A stretch of 64,000 bases of DNA, taken from NCBI GenBank assembly GCA_964640085.1, contig CAZXFA010000010.1, positions 13,747 through 77,746 of the forward strand, in the 5' to 3' direction. Positions 51,145-58,655 of the stretch are shown here, one piece after another. The stretch is from CAZXFA01 sp964640085. Its GTDB lineage: Bacteria; Actinomycetota; UBA4738; HRBIN12. The notes beneath the pieces were generated by a model. The model made no database searches, was not told where the DNA came from, and saw only the letters and a list, made by a program, of their open reading frames with translations. A program made the position numbers and the translations under genes. Position 1 is the first letter of the stretch; each line of letters opens with the position of its first letter.

Positions 51145-51995
51145 TCTTCGGGCTCGGCGCCGCGATCGGCTGGGGGCTGGCCGACCTGTTCGCGGCCCTG
51201 TCCGGGCGCCGGATCGGCTCCTGGGCCACGGTGGCCATCGCGCAGGTCGCCTCGGCCCTCCTCGTCGGCGGCGTCCTCCTGCTCGTCGGTCCCGACCTCG
51301 GCGACCTGCGACGCGTGGCGGGCTGGCTGGTCCCGAGCGCCCTGCTGGCCGGCATCGCGTACGTGTCGCTCTACCGCGCCCTCGAGCTCGGCCCGATCGC
51401 CGTGGTCTCCCCGGTCTTGGCGGCCTACGCCGTGATCCCCGTGCTGCTCGCCGTGATGCTCTTGAGCGAGACCCTTTCCGGGGTCCAGCTCGTCGGGGTG
51501 GTCGTGACGATCGCGGGCGCGATCCTGACCTCGACGGACCTGCGCGCGCTGCGCGCGGGCACCCATCGCATGCCGCCCGGGCTGCGATGGGCAGTCGTTT
51601 CGACGTTGCTCTTCGGCGTGGCGGCCTACGTGTTCGCCTGGGCCTCGCAGCGCGCTGGCTGGCTCCCGGCGATGTGGCTCTCCCGGACCTCGTCCGCGGT
51701 CCTGCTCCTCGTGATCGCCGCGGTGATCCGAGGACGCGGAGGAACCACGCTGGCGACGGCGTCGTCGGGACCGGCGCTGGGTCTGGCCGCGTTGGTGGGC
51801 GTGATCGACCTCTCCGGCACGATGGCGTACGCACGCGGCGCGGAGGTCGGCCTCGTCTCGATCGTGACGGCGATCTCGGCCACCTACCCGATCGTGCCGG
51901 TGTTCGGCGGGGTCGCGCTGTTCCGGGAACGCCCCGCCCCGAACCAGTACCTGGGGGTCGCGATGGTGGTGGCGGGTCTCGTCCTGTTGGGGTGA
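51141..51995 (+). CDS. EamA/DMT-family transporter
   Basis: A 284-residue protein with ten predicted membrane helices in two EamA repeats (about residues 1-130 and 150-284). GWGLADLFAALSGRR opens repeat one, and GTMAYARGAEVGLVSIVTAISATYPIV (in parts) and RERPAPNQYLGVAMVVAGLVLL close repeat two. The GTG overlaps the synthetase stop by 4 bases. It could export or import a metabolite of the pathway. Confidence 0.85.
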   Translation: MIFGLGAAIGWGLADLFAALSGRRIGSWATVAIAQVASALLVGGVLLLVGPDLGDLRRVAGWLVPSALLAGIAYVSLYRALELGPIAVVSPVLAAYAVIPVLLAVMLLSETLSGVQLVGVVVTIAGAILTSTDLRALRAGTHRMPPGLRWAVVSTLLFGVAAYVFAWASQRAGWLPAMWLSRTSSAVLLLVIAAVIRGRGGTTLATASSGPALGLAALVGVIDLSGTMAYARGAEVGLVSIVTAISATYPIVPVFGGVALFRERPAPNQYLGVAMVVAGLVLLG

Positions 51996-52018
51996 GAGCT
52001 CGGCCGAGTCCCGTGGTA

Positions 52019-52495
52019 TCAGCCGCCCGGCTTGGTGATCTCCGCGGTCTCCGCGGCAAGAACCGCGACCAGGTCGGCGCCGGCCACGTGCAGGTTGATC
52101 CCGTGCCCACCTCCGCCGATCGCGACCCGGTCGAGCCGCGGGATGCCGGAGTCCGCGATCACCGGCCACGGCCGCGCCGCGCCGAACGGCGTGATCGTCC
52201 CACGCTCGTAGCCGGTGGCGGCCTTCGCCTCCTCGGCGTCGGGGAGCGAGAGGCGGTTCACCCCCAGGTGCGCGCGCAGCTTCGGCCAGTCGATCTGTCG
52301 GCCGCCCGGGACCAGGACGAACACGTAGTCGTCCTCGCCGCGGCGGACCACGATCGTGCGCAAGAGCTGTTCGAGGCCGATGCCCTGGAACTTCGCGCTC
52401 TCCTCGGCCGATCGCGCCCGCCGCGTTCGGACCACCTCGAACGCGAGATCCGTTCCTTCCAGCGCCAGCAGGGCCGGGGTGTCGGGCTGGTTCAT
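52019..52495 (-). CDS. YbaK/EbsC-family aminoacyl-tRNA deacylase-like protein
   Basis: A 158-residue protein with the YbaK fold. FQGIGLEQLLRTIVVRRGEDDYVFVLVPGG (in parts), the family lysine region AATGYERGTITPFG and GGGGHGINLHV match. Relatives remove wrongly attached amino acids from tRNA (Cys-tRNA-Pro, Ala-tRNA-Pro). The start overlaps the hydrolase stop by 4 bases (ATGA), forming a two-gene unit on the minus strand. Confidence 0.86.
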   Translation of the reverse strand: MNQPDTPALLALEGTDLAFEVVRTRRARSAEESAKFQGIGLEQLLRTIVVRRGEDDYVFVLVPGGRQIDWPKLRAHLGVNRLSLPDAEEAKAATGYERGTITPFGAARPWPVIADSGIPRLDRVAIGGGGHGINLHVAGADLVAVLAAETAEITKPGG

Positions 52496-53301
52496 GCCGA
52501 TACGGTAGCGTCGAGCCAGCGGGCGAGCGGGTCGAACCCTTCACGGATCAGGAACTGATGACCGCCCGACGGAACCTCGATCCGCTCGGCGTGGGGGAGG
52601 AGGGACGCCCACCGGCCGACGGCGTCGGCGAGCACCGTCCGGTCGTCCCGCGCCTGGGCGAGCAGGACGGCGCATAGGGCGAGTCCGTCGCGAACGCGCT
52701 CGAGCTCGTCGTCCATGTCGGGATCGTGGAGGAGCCACCACATCGTGGGGGCCCGGGCACGGAGCCGCTGTCGCCCGTAGTCGAGCGCGATCGGCCCCGG
52801 GTACCCGCGGACGACCCCGACGGGCAGGGACAGGAGCGGTACCAGCAGACGTATCCCCCGGGCGGCCAGGCGCATCCCTCGCGGCGGTCGTCCTTCCCGC
52901 ATCCACGCGTGCCTCCCATCGGCCGACGGGAACGGCGCGGCGGCGAGCGCGAGCGCCCGGACGCGTCCGGCGTGCCTGGCCGCCCACAGGGCCGCCAGGG
53001 TCCCCCCGATCGAGTGGCCCACCACCGCCACCGCCTCCTCGACCCCGGGCGCGGCGTCCAGGTTCGCGAGGTGGAACGTCCGGTCGTAGCTCGCGTGGCG
53101 GGGCTTGGCCGAGCCACCGAACCCGGCCAGATCCGGCGCCACGACCTGGTAGCGATCGCGGACGAGATCGACCAGCCCCTGCCAGTAGCGGCCCGATCCG
53201 CCCAGGCCGTGGACGGCCAGCACCGTCGGACCGGAGCCCGTCGCCCAGACGCGCATCCGGCCCCAGGGACGTTCGACCCAGCTCGCTCGCAGATCCCCCA
53301 C
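52492..53301 (-). CDS. Alpha/beta hydrolase
   Basis: A 269-residue alpha/beta hydrolase. The oxyanion motif VHGLGGSGRYW, the nucleophile elbow VVGHSIGG (Ser), a late Asp near ARDDRTVLAD and the catalytic His in PSGGHQFLI form a complete triad. The substrate is unknown. A GTG start at 53301 is used; the minus-strand TAGACT lies 9 bases upstream. It is translationally coupled to the YbaK-like gene. Confidence 0.86.
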   Translation of the reverse strand: MGDLRASWVERPWGRMRVWATGSGPTVLAVHGLGGSGRYWQGLVDLVRDRYQVVAPDLAGFGGSAKPRHASYDRTFHLANLDAAPGVEEAVAVVGHSIGGTLAALWAARHAGRVRALALAAAPFPSADGRHAWMREGRPPRGMRLAARGIRLLVPLLSLPVGVVRGYPGPIALDYGRQRLRARAPTMWWLLHDPDMDDELERVRDGLALCAVLLAQARDDRTVLADAVGRWASLLPHAERIEVPSGGHQFLIREGFDPLARWLDATVSA

Positions 53302-53392
53302 GGCGGGCGGAGTCTACGCGTCGGCGCGCTCCCGCTCGCCGGGGGACCGCGCACCGGGGTAGCGTTCGAGCCTCGTTTGGGAGGGAGGGAGG

Positions 53393-54433
53393 ATGCCCAT
53401 CGCGTGGGACAGGTTCCGGGACCCGATGCCGTCGATCCTGCACGCGGCCGGGGCGACGCCGCTCGTTCACCTCAACCGCATCGCGCCCGAGGGCGTGGAG
53501 CTACTGGTGAAGGTCGAATGGTATGGCCCGACCGGATCGGTGAAGGACCGGATCTACGGACGGATGCTCGAGGCGGCGCAGGAGCGCGGCGAGCTCCGTC
53601 CGGGCATGACGGTGATCGAATGCAGCACCGGCAACGCCGGGATCGCGTGCGCCGCCGTCGCCGCGATCCTCGGGTACCCGTGCGTGATCGTGATGCCCGA
53701 AGGGATGAGCGAGGAGCGTAAGCGGATGATCCACGCCTACGGCGCGCAGCTCGTGCAGACGCCCGGCGCCGGCACCGACATCGATCTCGCCTTCGCCAGG
53801 ATGCGCGAGATCGTGGGTGCCGACCCGGACCGCTACTACTTCCCGGGCGAGTTCGAGAACCCCGACAACCCGGAGGCCCAGGTGGTCTCCGGCGAGGAGA
53901 TCTGGGAGCAGACCGGCGGCGAGCTCGATGCGGTCGTCGGCGCCCAGGGGACCGGCGGGTGGATCAGCGGCGTCGCCACGGCGCTCAAGGCCCACGAGCC
54001 GTCGGTTCGCGCGTACGCCGTCGAGCCGGCCGAGTGCCCGCTCCTCACCGAGGGGCGGTGGGGCGTCCACGGGGTGCCGGGGATCGCCGACGGGATCGTC
54101 CCCGCGAACCTCGACCTCGCCTCTCTGGACGGCGTGGTCGTGGCCTCGACCGACGAGGCGCTGAACACGGCGCGGCGGCTCGCCCGCCACGAGGGCATCC
54201 TCTGTGGGCCCTCGTCGGGGCTGAACGTGGCCGCCAGCCTGAAGGTGGCCGAGGCTCACCCGGAGCTCCGACGCATCGTGACGCTCGTGGCCGACACGGG
54301 GCAGCGGTACCTGTCGGGCGAGCTGTTCGGGGAGCGCCCCTACGTCGACATCCCGGAGCGGGACCACGCGATCGACCCGGAGACCGAGGAGCGGTTGCGA
54401 GGCCATCGCGATCGCCTCGAGTTCATCGGTTGA
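53393..54433 (+). CDS. Cysteine-synthase-family PLP enzyme
   Basis: A 346-residue fold-type II PLP enzyme. The PLP lysine is in GPTGSVKDRIYGR, the substrate loop is STGNAGIACAA, the phosphate loop is GAQGTGGWISG, and GILCGPSSGLN provides the ring contact. It is longer and more divergent than standard CysK; GPTGSVKDR replaces NP-GSVKDR. It may be a cysteine synthase, a cystathionine beta-synthase-like protein or a specialised beta-replacement enzyme. The start follows GGGAGGGAGG. It precedes the acyl-CoA dehydrogenase gene by 119 bases but has a different promoter. Confidence 0.85.
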   Translation: MPIAWDRFRDPMPSILHAAGATPLVHLNRIAPEGVELLVKVEWYGPTGSVKDRIYGRMLEAAQERGELRPGMTVIECSTGNAGIACAAVAAILGYPCVIVMPEGMSEERKRMIHAYGAQLVQTPGAGTDIDLAFARMREIVGADPDRYYFPGEFENPDNPEAQVVSGEEIWEQTGGELDAVVGAQGTGGWISGVATALKAHEPSVRAYAVEPAECPLLTEGRWGVHGVPGIADGIVPANLDLASLDGVVVASTDEALNTARRLARHEGILCGPSSGLNVAASLKVAEAHPELRRIVTLVADTGQRYLSGELFGERPYVDIPERDHAIDPETEERLRGHRDRLEFIG

Positions 54434-54457
54434 GCCCGAAGGGGTTGAGCCCGAAGG
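54428..54457 (+). repeat. 15-base tandem duplication over a stop codon
   Basis: GGTTGAGCCCGAAGG occurs twice in a row (54428-54442, 54443-54457). The first copy contains the TGA stop of the PLP-enzyme gene. Confidence 0.8.
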
Positions 54458-54504
54458 GTCCTCATCTGGACACGATCGGCCTCATCGCACGCGAGCGCCG
54501 CGTT

Positions 54505-54535
54505 TTGAACGTCCGTTCAGGACGCGGCGTATGCT
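54505..54535 (+). promoter_or_regulatory. Operator and -10 of the acyl-CoA dehydrogenase operon
   Basis: TTGAAC-GTCC-GTTCAG (54505-54520) is a near-perfect dyad. TATGCT (54530-54535) follows after 9 bases as the -10 box. A GGAGGTGA ribosome-binding site lies before the ATG at 54553. Confidence 0.7.
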
Positions 54536-54552
54536 GCCGGCGGAGGTGAGCC

Positions 54553-55731
54553 ATGAGCACCCACCCGATGTCCGCGGAGGATCGCGAGATCCAGGAGCGC
54601 GCCCGCCGGTTCGTTGACGATGAGCTGATCCCGCACGAGGTCGAAGCCGAGATGCACGGCGGGCGGCTCCCCGACGAGCTCCGCGATCGGCACCATCGCC
54701 TCGCGATCGAGCTCGGGCTGTTCGCGATGAACATGCCGAGGGAGCTCGGCGGGGCAGGTATGACCACGTTCCAGCAGGTCCTGGTCTCCGAGCAGATCGG
54801 GCGGGTGACGAACGGGCTCGGATGGTGCGTCCACACCCCGGCCGCCTGGGCGCCGGAGGTCGTCTCGCCGGAGCAGCTCGAGCGTTGGATCGTTCCCACG
54901 ATCCGGGGCGAGCGCCACGAGTGCTACGCGATCACCGAGGCCGGGGCGGGATCGGACGTCGACGCGATCGAGGCGACGGCCCGGCGCGAAGCCGACGGGT
55001 ACGTGCTGAACGGGGTGAAGATGCACGTGACCTCCTACAACACCGCGGACTACCTCTTCTTCCAGGCCAAGATCGCCGACGGCCCGCATGAGGGCGAGCA
55101 CGCGATGTTCTTCGTGGACAAGGACACACCGGGCGTCCGGTTGGTCCGCGAGCCCGCCTACTCGCATACGTACGCCGATTCGCACGCGGTGGTCGCGTTC
55201 GAGGACGTCCGCGTCCCGCTATCGAACCTGATCGGCGCCGAGGGAGACGGCCTGGCGTTCACCTACGAGTGGTTCCGGTACGAGCGGCTGATGATCGCCG
55301 CCCGGTGCTGCGGCGCGGCCGAGCGTCTGATCGATGAGGCCACCGCATTCGCGAAGGAGCGTGTGCAGTTCGGACGGCCGATCGTAGAGAACCAGGCGAT
55401 CTCGCACATGCTGGCCGACTCGTTGACCGAGCTGTGGGCCGCTCGGCTGATGACCTACGAGCTGGCGAGGAACATCGACCGTGGCGTCGACGTGAAGGTC
55501 CAGCACGCCCAGTGCTCGATGGCCAAGCTGTTCGGGAGCGAGATGGCCGGTCGGGTCGCCGACCGAGCGGTCCAGATCTTCGGCGGCCGCGGCTACATGC
55601 GCGAGAACGTCGCCGAGCGGTTCTGGCGCGAGGTGCGCGTTGACCGGATCTGGGAAGGCACCTCGGAGATCCAGCGGAACATCGTGGCCGATCAGCTCGC
55701 CAAACGCGGACCCCGTATCCTTGTCGGCTGA
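54553..55731 (+). CDS. Acyl-CoA dehydrogenase
   Basis: A 392-residue flavoprotein that desaturates an acyl-CoA. YAITEAGAGSDV and the beta-domain VTSYNTADYLFFQAK bind FAD and substrate. ERVQFGRPIVENQAI is typical of the family, as is the ending IWEGTSEIQRNIVADQLAKRG, where the Glu of WEGTSE is the catalytic base position in most members. The overlap of its stop with the next ATG indicates an operon. Its promoter carries one of the best TTGAAC operators, linking it to the amine/aldehyde regulon. Confidence 0.92.
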   Translation: MSTHPMSAEDREIQERARRFVDDELIPHEVEAEMHGGRLPDELRDRHHRLAIELGLFAMNMPRELGGAGMTTFQQVLVSEQIGRVTNGLGWCVHTPAAWAPEVVSPEQLERWIVPTIRGERHECYAITEAGAGSDVDAIEATARREADGYVLNGVKMHVTSYNTADYLFFQAKIADGPHEGEHAMFFVDKDTPGVRLVREPAYSHTYADSHAVVAFEDVRVPLSNLIGAEGDGLAFTYEWFRYERLMIAARCCGAAERLIDEATAFAKERVQFGRPIVENQAISHMLADSLTELWAARLMTYELARNIDRGVDVKVQHAQCSMAKLFGSEMAGRVADRAVQIFGGRGYMRENVAERFWREVRVDRIWEGTSEIQRNIVADQLAKRGPRILVG

Positions 55732-56183
55732 TGGAGCGGGACGATCTGACCCGGCGTGAGGCGGCGGCCTGGCGCGCCTTCGTGGCGGTCGTCGACGGCG
55801 TCCCTGCGGCCGACCACGAACGGCGGGGCGTGAACATCGAGGGCTGGACGGTCAAGGACGTGCTGTGGCACGTCGCTTACTGGTGGGACGACCTGGCCGG
55901 CACGCTCGAACGGATCCGGGCGGGGACGTTCGCGGAGCCGCCGGACGACGACGGGACCGACGAGGAGAACGCCCGGGTGCTCGAGGCGTCGCGACGCATG
56001 CCCCTGGACGAGGTCCGGAGCGGGCTGGGCGCGGCGAGGGCGCGCATGCTCGCTGCCTGGGCAGCGCTCCCGGCCGTCGACCAGGTGGCCGTCAAGCACT
56101 TCGTGTGGGAGACGATCGAGCACTACGAGGAGCACGAGCCGGACCTCCGACGGTTCGCCGAGGAGCACGGCCGGATCGGCTGA
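55731..56183 (+). CDS. DinB/maleylpyruvate-isomerase-like protein
   Basis: A 150-residue four-helix protein of the DinB superfamily (ClbS/DfsB-like). Possible metal ligands are the His in KDVLWHVAYWW and those in IEHYEEHEPDLRRFAEEHG. Members use a metal site for thiol-dependent reactions such as mycothiol-linked transfers or isomerisation; the activity here is not known. The ATG overlaps the acyl-CoA dehydrogenase stop (TGATG). It converges with the TetR gene, which ends 2 bases away. Confidence 0.78.
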   Translation: MERDDLTRREAAAWRAFVAVVDGVPAADHERRGVNIEGWTVKDVLWHVAYWWDDLAGTLERIRAGTFAEPPDDDGTDEENARVLEASRRMPLDEVRSGLGAARARMLAAWAALPAVDQVAVKHFVWETIEHYEEHEPDLRRFAEEHGRIG

Positions 56184-56185
56184 TC

Positions 56186-56845
56186 TCAGACCGCACGCGG
56201 TCCCTCGAGCTCGAAGCCGAGCTCCCGGGCGGCCACCGCCATGCACGTCCGGTGCATCAACTGCGGCGTGACCTTCGAGTCATTCAACGCCACTTGGATC
56301 GCGAGGCCGTCGATCACACAGGCGAGCCGGAGCGCGAGCTCCTCGGGATCCTCGGTGGCGGTGAACTCGCCCGAGGCCTGCCCGGCCCGTACGACGTCGG
56401 CGATCTGCGAGCGCCAACGCTCGTCCAGCACCTCGCGCTCCCTGGCGGTGGCCGGATCGCGCAGGGCGCGCACCCAGATCTCGATCCACAGGGCCCATTC
56501 GTCCAGCCGTCCGAACTCCGGGAGGTACCCCGGAACGGAGAGGTCGACAAGTCGACGCAGCTGCTCCCGGGCGCTCGGGATGCGGCGGATCTCCCGCGAG
56601 GTCCGCAGGTAGAACTGGTCGTTCGCGTAGGTCAGGGCCTCGGCCAGGAGGCGATCCTTGGACTCGAAGTAGTAGAGGATGAGGCCCGGAGAGACCCCGG
56701 CCTCCTCGGCGATGTCGGAGATCCGCGTCTCGGCGAGCCCGCGCTCCGTGATCACCCTGGCGGCCGCGTCCAGGATCTCCTGGTGCCGGTCCTTGCCCTG
56801 CTTGACCGCCGGCTTGGGACCCTGCCGCTGGCTCTGCGCGCTCAT
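56186..56845 (-). CDS. BetI-like TetR-family regulator, candidate master of the local regulon
   Basis: A 219-residue regulator. Residues about 18-65 form the helix-turn-helix (HQEILDAAARVITERGLAET, ISDIAEEAGVSPGLILYYFESK). The GLILYYF helix and the BetI-type C-terminal domain (TetR_C_6-like, ending CVIDGLAIQVALND) set it apart from the two MMPL regulators. The ATG at 56845 follows GGAGGGAGCAGC. TTGAAC-CACA-GTTCAG lies 38 bases upstream, and related dyads precede at least five other units in the window. BetI-type regulators respond to choline, amines or acyl-CoAs; the ligand here is open. Confidence 0.88.
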   Translation of the reverse strand: MSAQSQRQGPKPAVKQGKDRHQEILDAAARVITERGLAETRISDIAEEAGVSPGLILYYFESKDRLLAEALTYANDQFYLRTSREIRRIPSAREQLRRLVDLSVPGYLPEFGRLDEWALWIEIWVRALRDPATAREREVLDERWRSQIADVVRAGQASGEFTATEDPEELALRLACVIDGLAIQVALNDSKVTPQLMHRTCMAVAARELGFELEGPRAV

Positions 56846-56883
56846 GCTGCTCCCTCCGAACGTGCCGGCACGCGACGGCGCCA

Positions 56884-56899
56884 TTGAACCACAGTTCAG
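56884..56899. promoter_or_regulatory. TTGAAC-type operator before the TetR gene
   Basis: TTGAAC-CACA-GTTCAG is one of the closest matches to the shared dyad. Its place 38 bases upstream of the regulator start suggests autoregulation. Confidence 0.68.
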
Positions 56900-56953
56900 G
56901 GGATGCGGGCGGGGCAACCGCTCGCGACGTGCCCGGGGGTAGCGGCGTCGAAC

Positions 56954-56969
56954 TTGACCGGCTGTTCAA
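56954..56969. promoter_or_regulatory. TTGAAC-type operator before the flavoprotein gene
   Basis: TTGACC-GGCT-GTTCAA has a perfect second half and 5 of 6 matches in the first. It lies 53 bases upstream of the flavoprotein ATG, in the same divergent region as the regulator's own site. Confidence 0.6.
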
Positions 56970-57022
56970 ACCGCGGGAGGATGAGCCGGTCCCGCGATCG
57001 GAAACGTGACGAGGAGGCCCCC

Positions 57023-58645
57023 ATGGCCAACGTCTACGACGCCATCGTGATCGGCGGGGGCCACAACGGGCTCGTCGCCGGGGCGTACCTCGCCCGGGCG
57101 GGGGCCCGGACGGTGGTCCTCGAGGCCCGCGACAAGGCGGGAGGGGCCGCCGACACGAGCCGCCCCTTCTCCGATCACCCGGAGATCGGCGTGACCACCT
57201 ACTCGTACGTGATGTCGCTGATGCCCCCGACGATCATCAACGAGCTCAACCTGAAGCGCCACGGCTACGACGTCACGCCGTTCGGGCCCTACTACCAGGC
57301 GTTCCCGGACGGGCGCTCGATCAAGGTCTACGCCGACGATGCCGCCAAGAGCCACGAGTCGATCTCGAGGTTCTCCAAGAAGGACGCGGAGACGCTCCCC
57401 AGGTGGGAGGAGTGGCTCGCGGGGGTCGCAGACATCCTGGGACCGCTGTTGCTGCACGTCCCCCCGAAGGTGGGCTCGATGGCGCTCGGGGACGTGCTCG
57501 ACACCGTGCGGACCGCCTGGAAGGCGCGGAAGCTCGGCGTGCGGGGCGTCGGCGACGTGACCAAGCTGTTCTCGATGAGCGTGACCGACCTGCTGGACGA
57601 GTGGTTCGAGTCCGACGCGATCAAGGGCATGCTCGCCGTGAACGGCGTGATCGGGACCTGGGCGGGTCCGGACGAGCCCGGCACCGCCTACGTGATGCTC
57701 CACCACTCGATCGGCGACGTCGGCGACGGGCACCTGGGCTCGTGGGGGTTCCAGCAGGGCGGGATGGGCGCCGTGGCGGACTCGATCCGCCGAGCATCGG
57801 AGTCCTTCGGGTGTGAGGTCCGCACCGGGGCCAAGGTGGCGAAGGTCCTCACCCGCGGCGGCCGGTTCGTCGGCGTCGCGCTCCAGGGCGGCGAGGAGCT
57901 CCGGGCACCCCTCGGCGTCACCACGATCCACCCCAAGATCGCCTTCCTGGATCTGATCGATCGGACCGAGCTGCCCCCCGACTTCGTGTGGGACATCGAG
58001 CGATGGAAGACGCGCTCGGGCGTGGTGAAGATCAACGTGGCCCTGTCCGAGCTGCCCGACTTCATCGCCGATCCCGGGAAGGAGATGCAGGATCACCACA
58101 CCGGCTCGGTGGAGCTGTGCTTCAGCCCCCGCTACGCGGAGGAGGCCTTCCAGGACGCCCACATCGGTCGCAAGGCCGCCGAGCGCCCCTTCGTGGACGG
58201 CGTGATCCCCACGACGTTGGACAAGCAGCTCGCCCCGGAGGGCGTCCACATCTTCTCGATGTTCAGTCAGTGGGTGCCGGACGACTGGGTGCAGGAACCG
58301 CACCGCCGGGAGCTCGAGGCGTACGCGGACCGGATCATCGACATCTACACGGAGCTCGCGCCCAACTTCAAGAGCGCCGTGATCGATCGGCAGGTGATCG
58401 GGCCCTACGACATGGAGCAGGAGCTCGGGCTGATCGGCGGCAACATCTTCCACGGCGAGCTGTCGGTAGACCAGCTGTTCCACATGCGGCCGGCGCCGGG
58501 GTTCGCGGACTACCGAACACCGATCCGGGGCCTCTACCACGGGAGCTCGGCCACCCACGCCGGCGGCGGCGTGAACGGGATCCCGGGTTGGCAGGCGTTC
58601 CGGCAGGCGAAGAAGGACCGCGCCGTCAGCGCGAAGAAGCAGTAG
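57023..58645 (+). CDS. FAD-dependent oxidoreductase (phytoene dehydrogenase / PYROXD2-like)
   Basis: A 540-residue flavoprotein. The N-terminal ADP-binding motif is IVIGGGHNGLVAGAYLARAGARTVVLEARDKAGGAA (in parts). The C-terminal FAD segment is GLYHGSSATHAGGGVNGIPGW. The overall layout is that of the bacterial homologues of PYROXD2, a family related to carotenoid desaturases whose bacterial substrates are mostly unknown. The ATG follows GAGGAGGCCCCC. Its promoter region carries a TTGAAC-type site, and it is followed by an NDP-forming acyl-CoA synthetase, so it may oxidise a substrate that is then activated with CoA. Confidence 0.88.
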   Translation: MANVYDAIVIGGGHNGLVAGAYLARAGARTVVLEARDKAGGAADTSRPFSDHPEIGVTTYSYVMSLMPPTIINELNLKRHGYDVTPFGPYYQAFPDGRSIKVYADDAAKSHESISRFSKKDAETLPRWEEWLAGVADILGPLLLHVPPKVGSMALGDVLDTVRTAWKARKLGVRGVGDVTKLFSMSVTDLLDEWFESDAIKGMLAVNGVIGTWAGPDEPGTAYVMLHHSIGDVGDGHLGSWGFQQGGMGAVADSIRRASESFGCEVRTGAKVAKVLTRGGRFVGVALQGGEELRAPLGVTTIHPKIAFLDLIDRTELPPDFVWDIERWKTRSGVVKINVALSELPDFIADPGKEMQDHHTGSVELCFSPRYAEEAFQDAHIGRKAAERPFVDGVIPTTLDKQLAPEGVHIFSMFSQWVPDDWVQEPHRRELEAYADRIIDIYTELAPNFKSAVIDRQVIGPYDMEQELGLIGGNIFHGELSVDQLFHMRPAPGFADYRTPIRGLYHGSSATHAGGGVNGIPGWQAFRQAKKDRAVSAKKQ

Positions 58646-58648
58646 CGT
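58643..58648 (+). promoter_or_regulatory. Leaderless -10 element TAGCGT
   Basis: TAGCGT begins on the stop codon of the flavoprotein gene and ends 7 bases before the GTG at 58656, so the synthetase could also be transcribed on its own. Confidence 0.45.
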
Positions 58649-58655
58649 CGGTCGC

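Noticed and set aside
48544..52110. A minus-strand open frame of 1188 codons
   Set aside because: It is antisense to the crotonase, synthetase and DMT genes, composed of Arg/Pro/Ser repeats and lacks any recognisable motif.
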